Positions 5,012 through 5,202 of a stretch of 5,202 nt of DNA are shown piece by piece. The notes below the pieces were generated by a model. That model had not been told where the DNA came from, made no database searches, and saw only the letters and a list, made by a program, of their open reading frames with translations. The number at the start of each line of letters is the position of its first letter. Position 1 is the first letter of the stretch. The stretch is from Candidatus Jordarchaeia archaeon (GTDB lineage Archaea > Asgardarchaeota > Jordiarchaeia > Jordiarchaeales > Freyrarchaeaceae): positions 1 through 5,202 of the forward strand of contig JAHAWR010000054.1 of NCBI GenBank assembly GCA_018383835.1, given 5' to 3'. Position numbers and translations under genes: made by a program.

Positions 5012-5035
5012 TTCGAATCTGGGCCGGGCTACCAC

Positions 5036-5042
5036 TTTTTTT
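5036..5042 (+). terminator. T-run terminator of tRNA-Gln
   Basis: Seven consecutive T's start two bases after the encoded CCA. Oligo-T on the non-template strand is the usual archaeal termination signal. Confidence 0.7.
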
Positions 5043-5202
5043 CACTCTCTCGCCGCCGTCTCTTCCATTTAATAAGCAGATGGCTCCCCTTGAAAGAGCG
5101 ACACGTGTATTCTCCGCTCGCTTTCTTTTGTACAACTTTCCGGGGTGGATGAGTTACGTGAGAGGTATTCTGCGCCTGAGTTCCTGGATCTTCCTTTCCA
5201 CT
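5043..5202. other. Right-end region without a secure gene; two competing partial reading frames
   Basis: Two partial genes could lie at the edge, and they exclude each other. On the plus strand, GTG 5145 opens MDELRERYSAPEFLDLPFH to the edge, with a possible TATA element TTTAATAAG (5068-5076). On the minus strand, a frame entering from the edge ends VERKIQELRRRIPLT at a TAA (5154-5156), with codon use (AGG, ATC, CTC, AGA, ATA) closer to the neighbours. About 18 codons cannot decide between them, and I recognise neither family. No RNA gene was seen. Confidence 0.3.

Larger units (their letters stand above)
4926..5034 (+). tRNA. tRNA-Gln (anticodon UUG) with two introns
   Basis: The mature tRNA can be folded fully once two inserts are removed. 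The acceptor stem AGCCCGG (4926-4932) pairs with CCGGGCT (5024-5030), followed by discriminator A5031 and an encoded CCA (5032-5034). The D stem is GTGT (4935-4938) with GCAT (4968-4971), with G18-G19 as GG at 4962-4963. The anticodon stem CGGGG/CCCCG encloses CTTTGGA, with anticodon TTG at 4980-4982. The T stem CCCAG (4994-4998) pairs with CTGGG (5019-5023) around loop TTCGAAT (5012-5018). The spliced length is 76 bases. Neither intron is at the common 37/38 site; one interrupts the D loop and the other the T arm. The gene has its own TATA box and a downstream T-run. It reads CAA directly and CAG by wobble. Confidence 0.95.

Noticed and set aside
4788..5135. Minus-strand open frame across the signal peptidase end and tRNA
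   Set aside because: It runs antisense through a tRNA and a membrane helix and has no recognisable domain.
4922..5152. Plus-strand open frame through tRNA-Gln
   Set aside because: Its first half is the tRNA itself; no independent coding evidence.
5145..5180. C/D-box small RNA near the right edge (GGATGAG ... CCTGAG)
   Set aside because: The first box does not match RTGATGA, and no C'/D' pair with proper spacing is present.
1..5202. CRISPR array, insertion sequence or defence island
   Set aside because: No repeat-spacer periodicity, no transposase-like product and no terminal inverted repeats; gene content is core archaeal apart from the coiled-coil cluster.

Overview
The window looks like a chromosomal segment of a hyperthermophilic archaeon of the Thermoproteota (crenarchaeal) lineage, most plausibly Thermoproteales or Thermofilales. 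The reasons are TATA-box promoters, frequent GTG/TTG starts behind GGAGG/GAGGTGAT ribosome binding sites, a Sec11-type archaeal signal peptidase, an archaeal MCT-1-like PUA protein, and a tRNA-Gln(UUG) gene with two tiny introns at non-anticodon positions. The genus is inferred, not shown.

Layout. Bases 1-154 (minus) hold the N-terminus of a phosphomannomutase/phosphoglucomutase that runs off the left edge. Divergent from it, 302-1003 (plus) encodes a Roadblock/LC7 domain joined to a winged-helix-like C-terminal half. It is followed on the plus strand by two small soluble all-helical proteins (1124-1534 and 1548-2000). The second has a textbook Shine-Dalgarno 14 bases after the first one's stop. 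Facing them on the minus strand, ending 10 bases away, is a third coiled-coil protein with a charged Pro/Ala/Glu/Lys-rich tail (2011-2694). The three coiled-coil proteins share a short motif of the form [VF]-[EQ]-[DN]-L-A-x-x-[IV]-R-E. Together with the Roadblock protein they look like an uncharacterised scaffold or cytoskeleton-like module; this is the least described part of the window.

The right half is more conventional. A minus-strand pair encodes an XRE-type helix-turn-helix regulator with a conserved archaeal C-terminal domain (3470-4210) and, 7 bases after its stop, an MCT-1/Tma20-like PUA RNA-binding protein (2968-3462). Divergent from the regulator is a signal peptidase I (4305-4880). 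The 94-base space between them holds two back-to-back TATA boxes bridged by a perfect 7-3-7 inverted repeat, a strong candidate operator for the neighbouring regulator. The tRNA-Gln gene (4926-5034) follows with its own TATA box and a T-run. The last ~160 bases have no secure gene.

The proposed system is inference: a Roadblock/LC7 platform protein, whose relatives usually dimerise and bind small GTPases, encoded beside three coiled-coil partners. No GTPase or actin is visible in this window.
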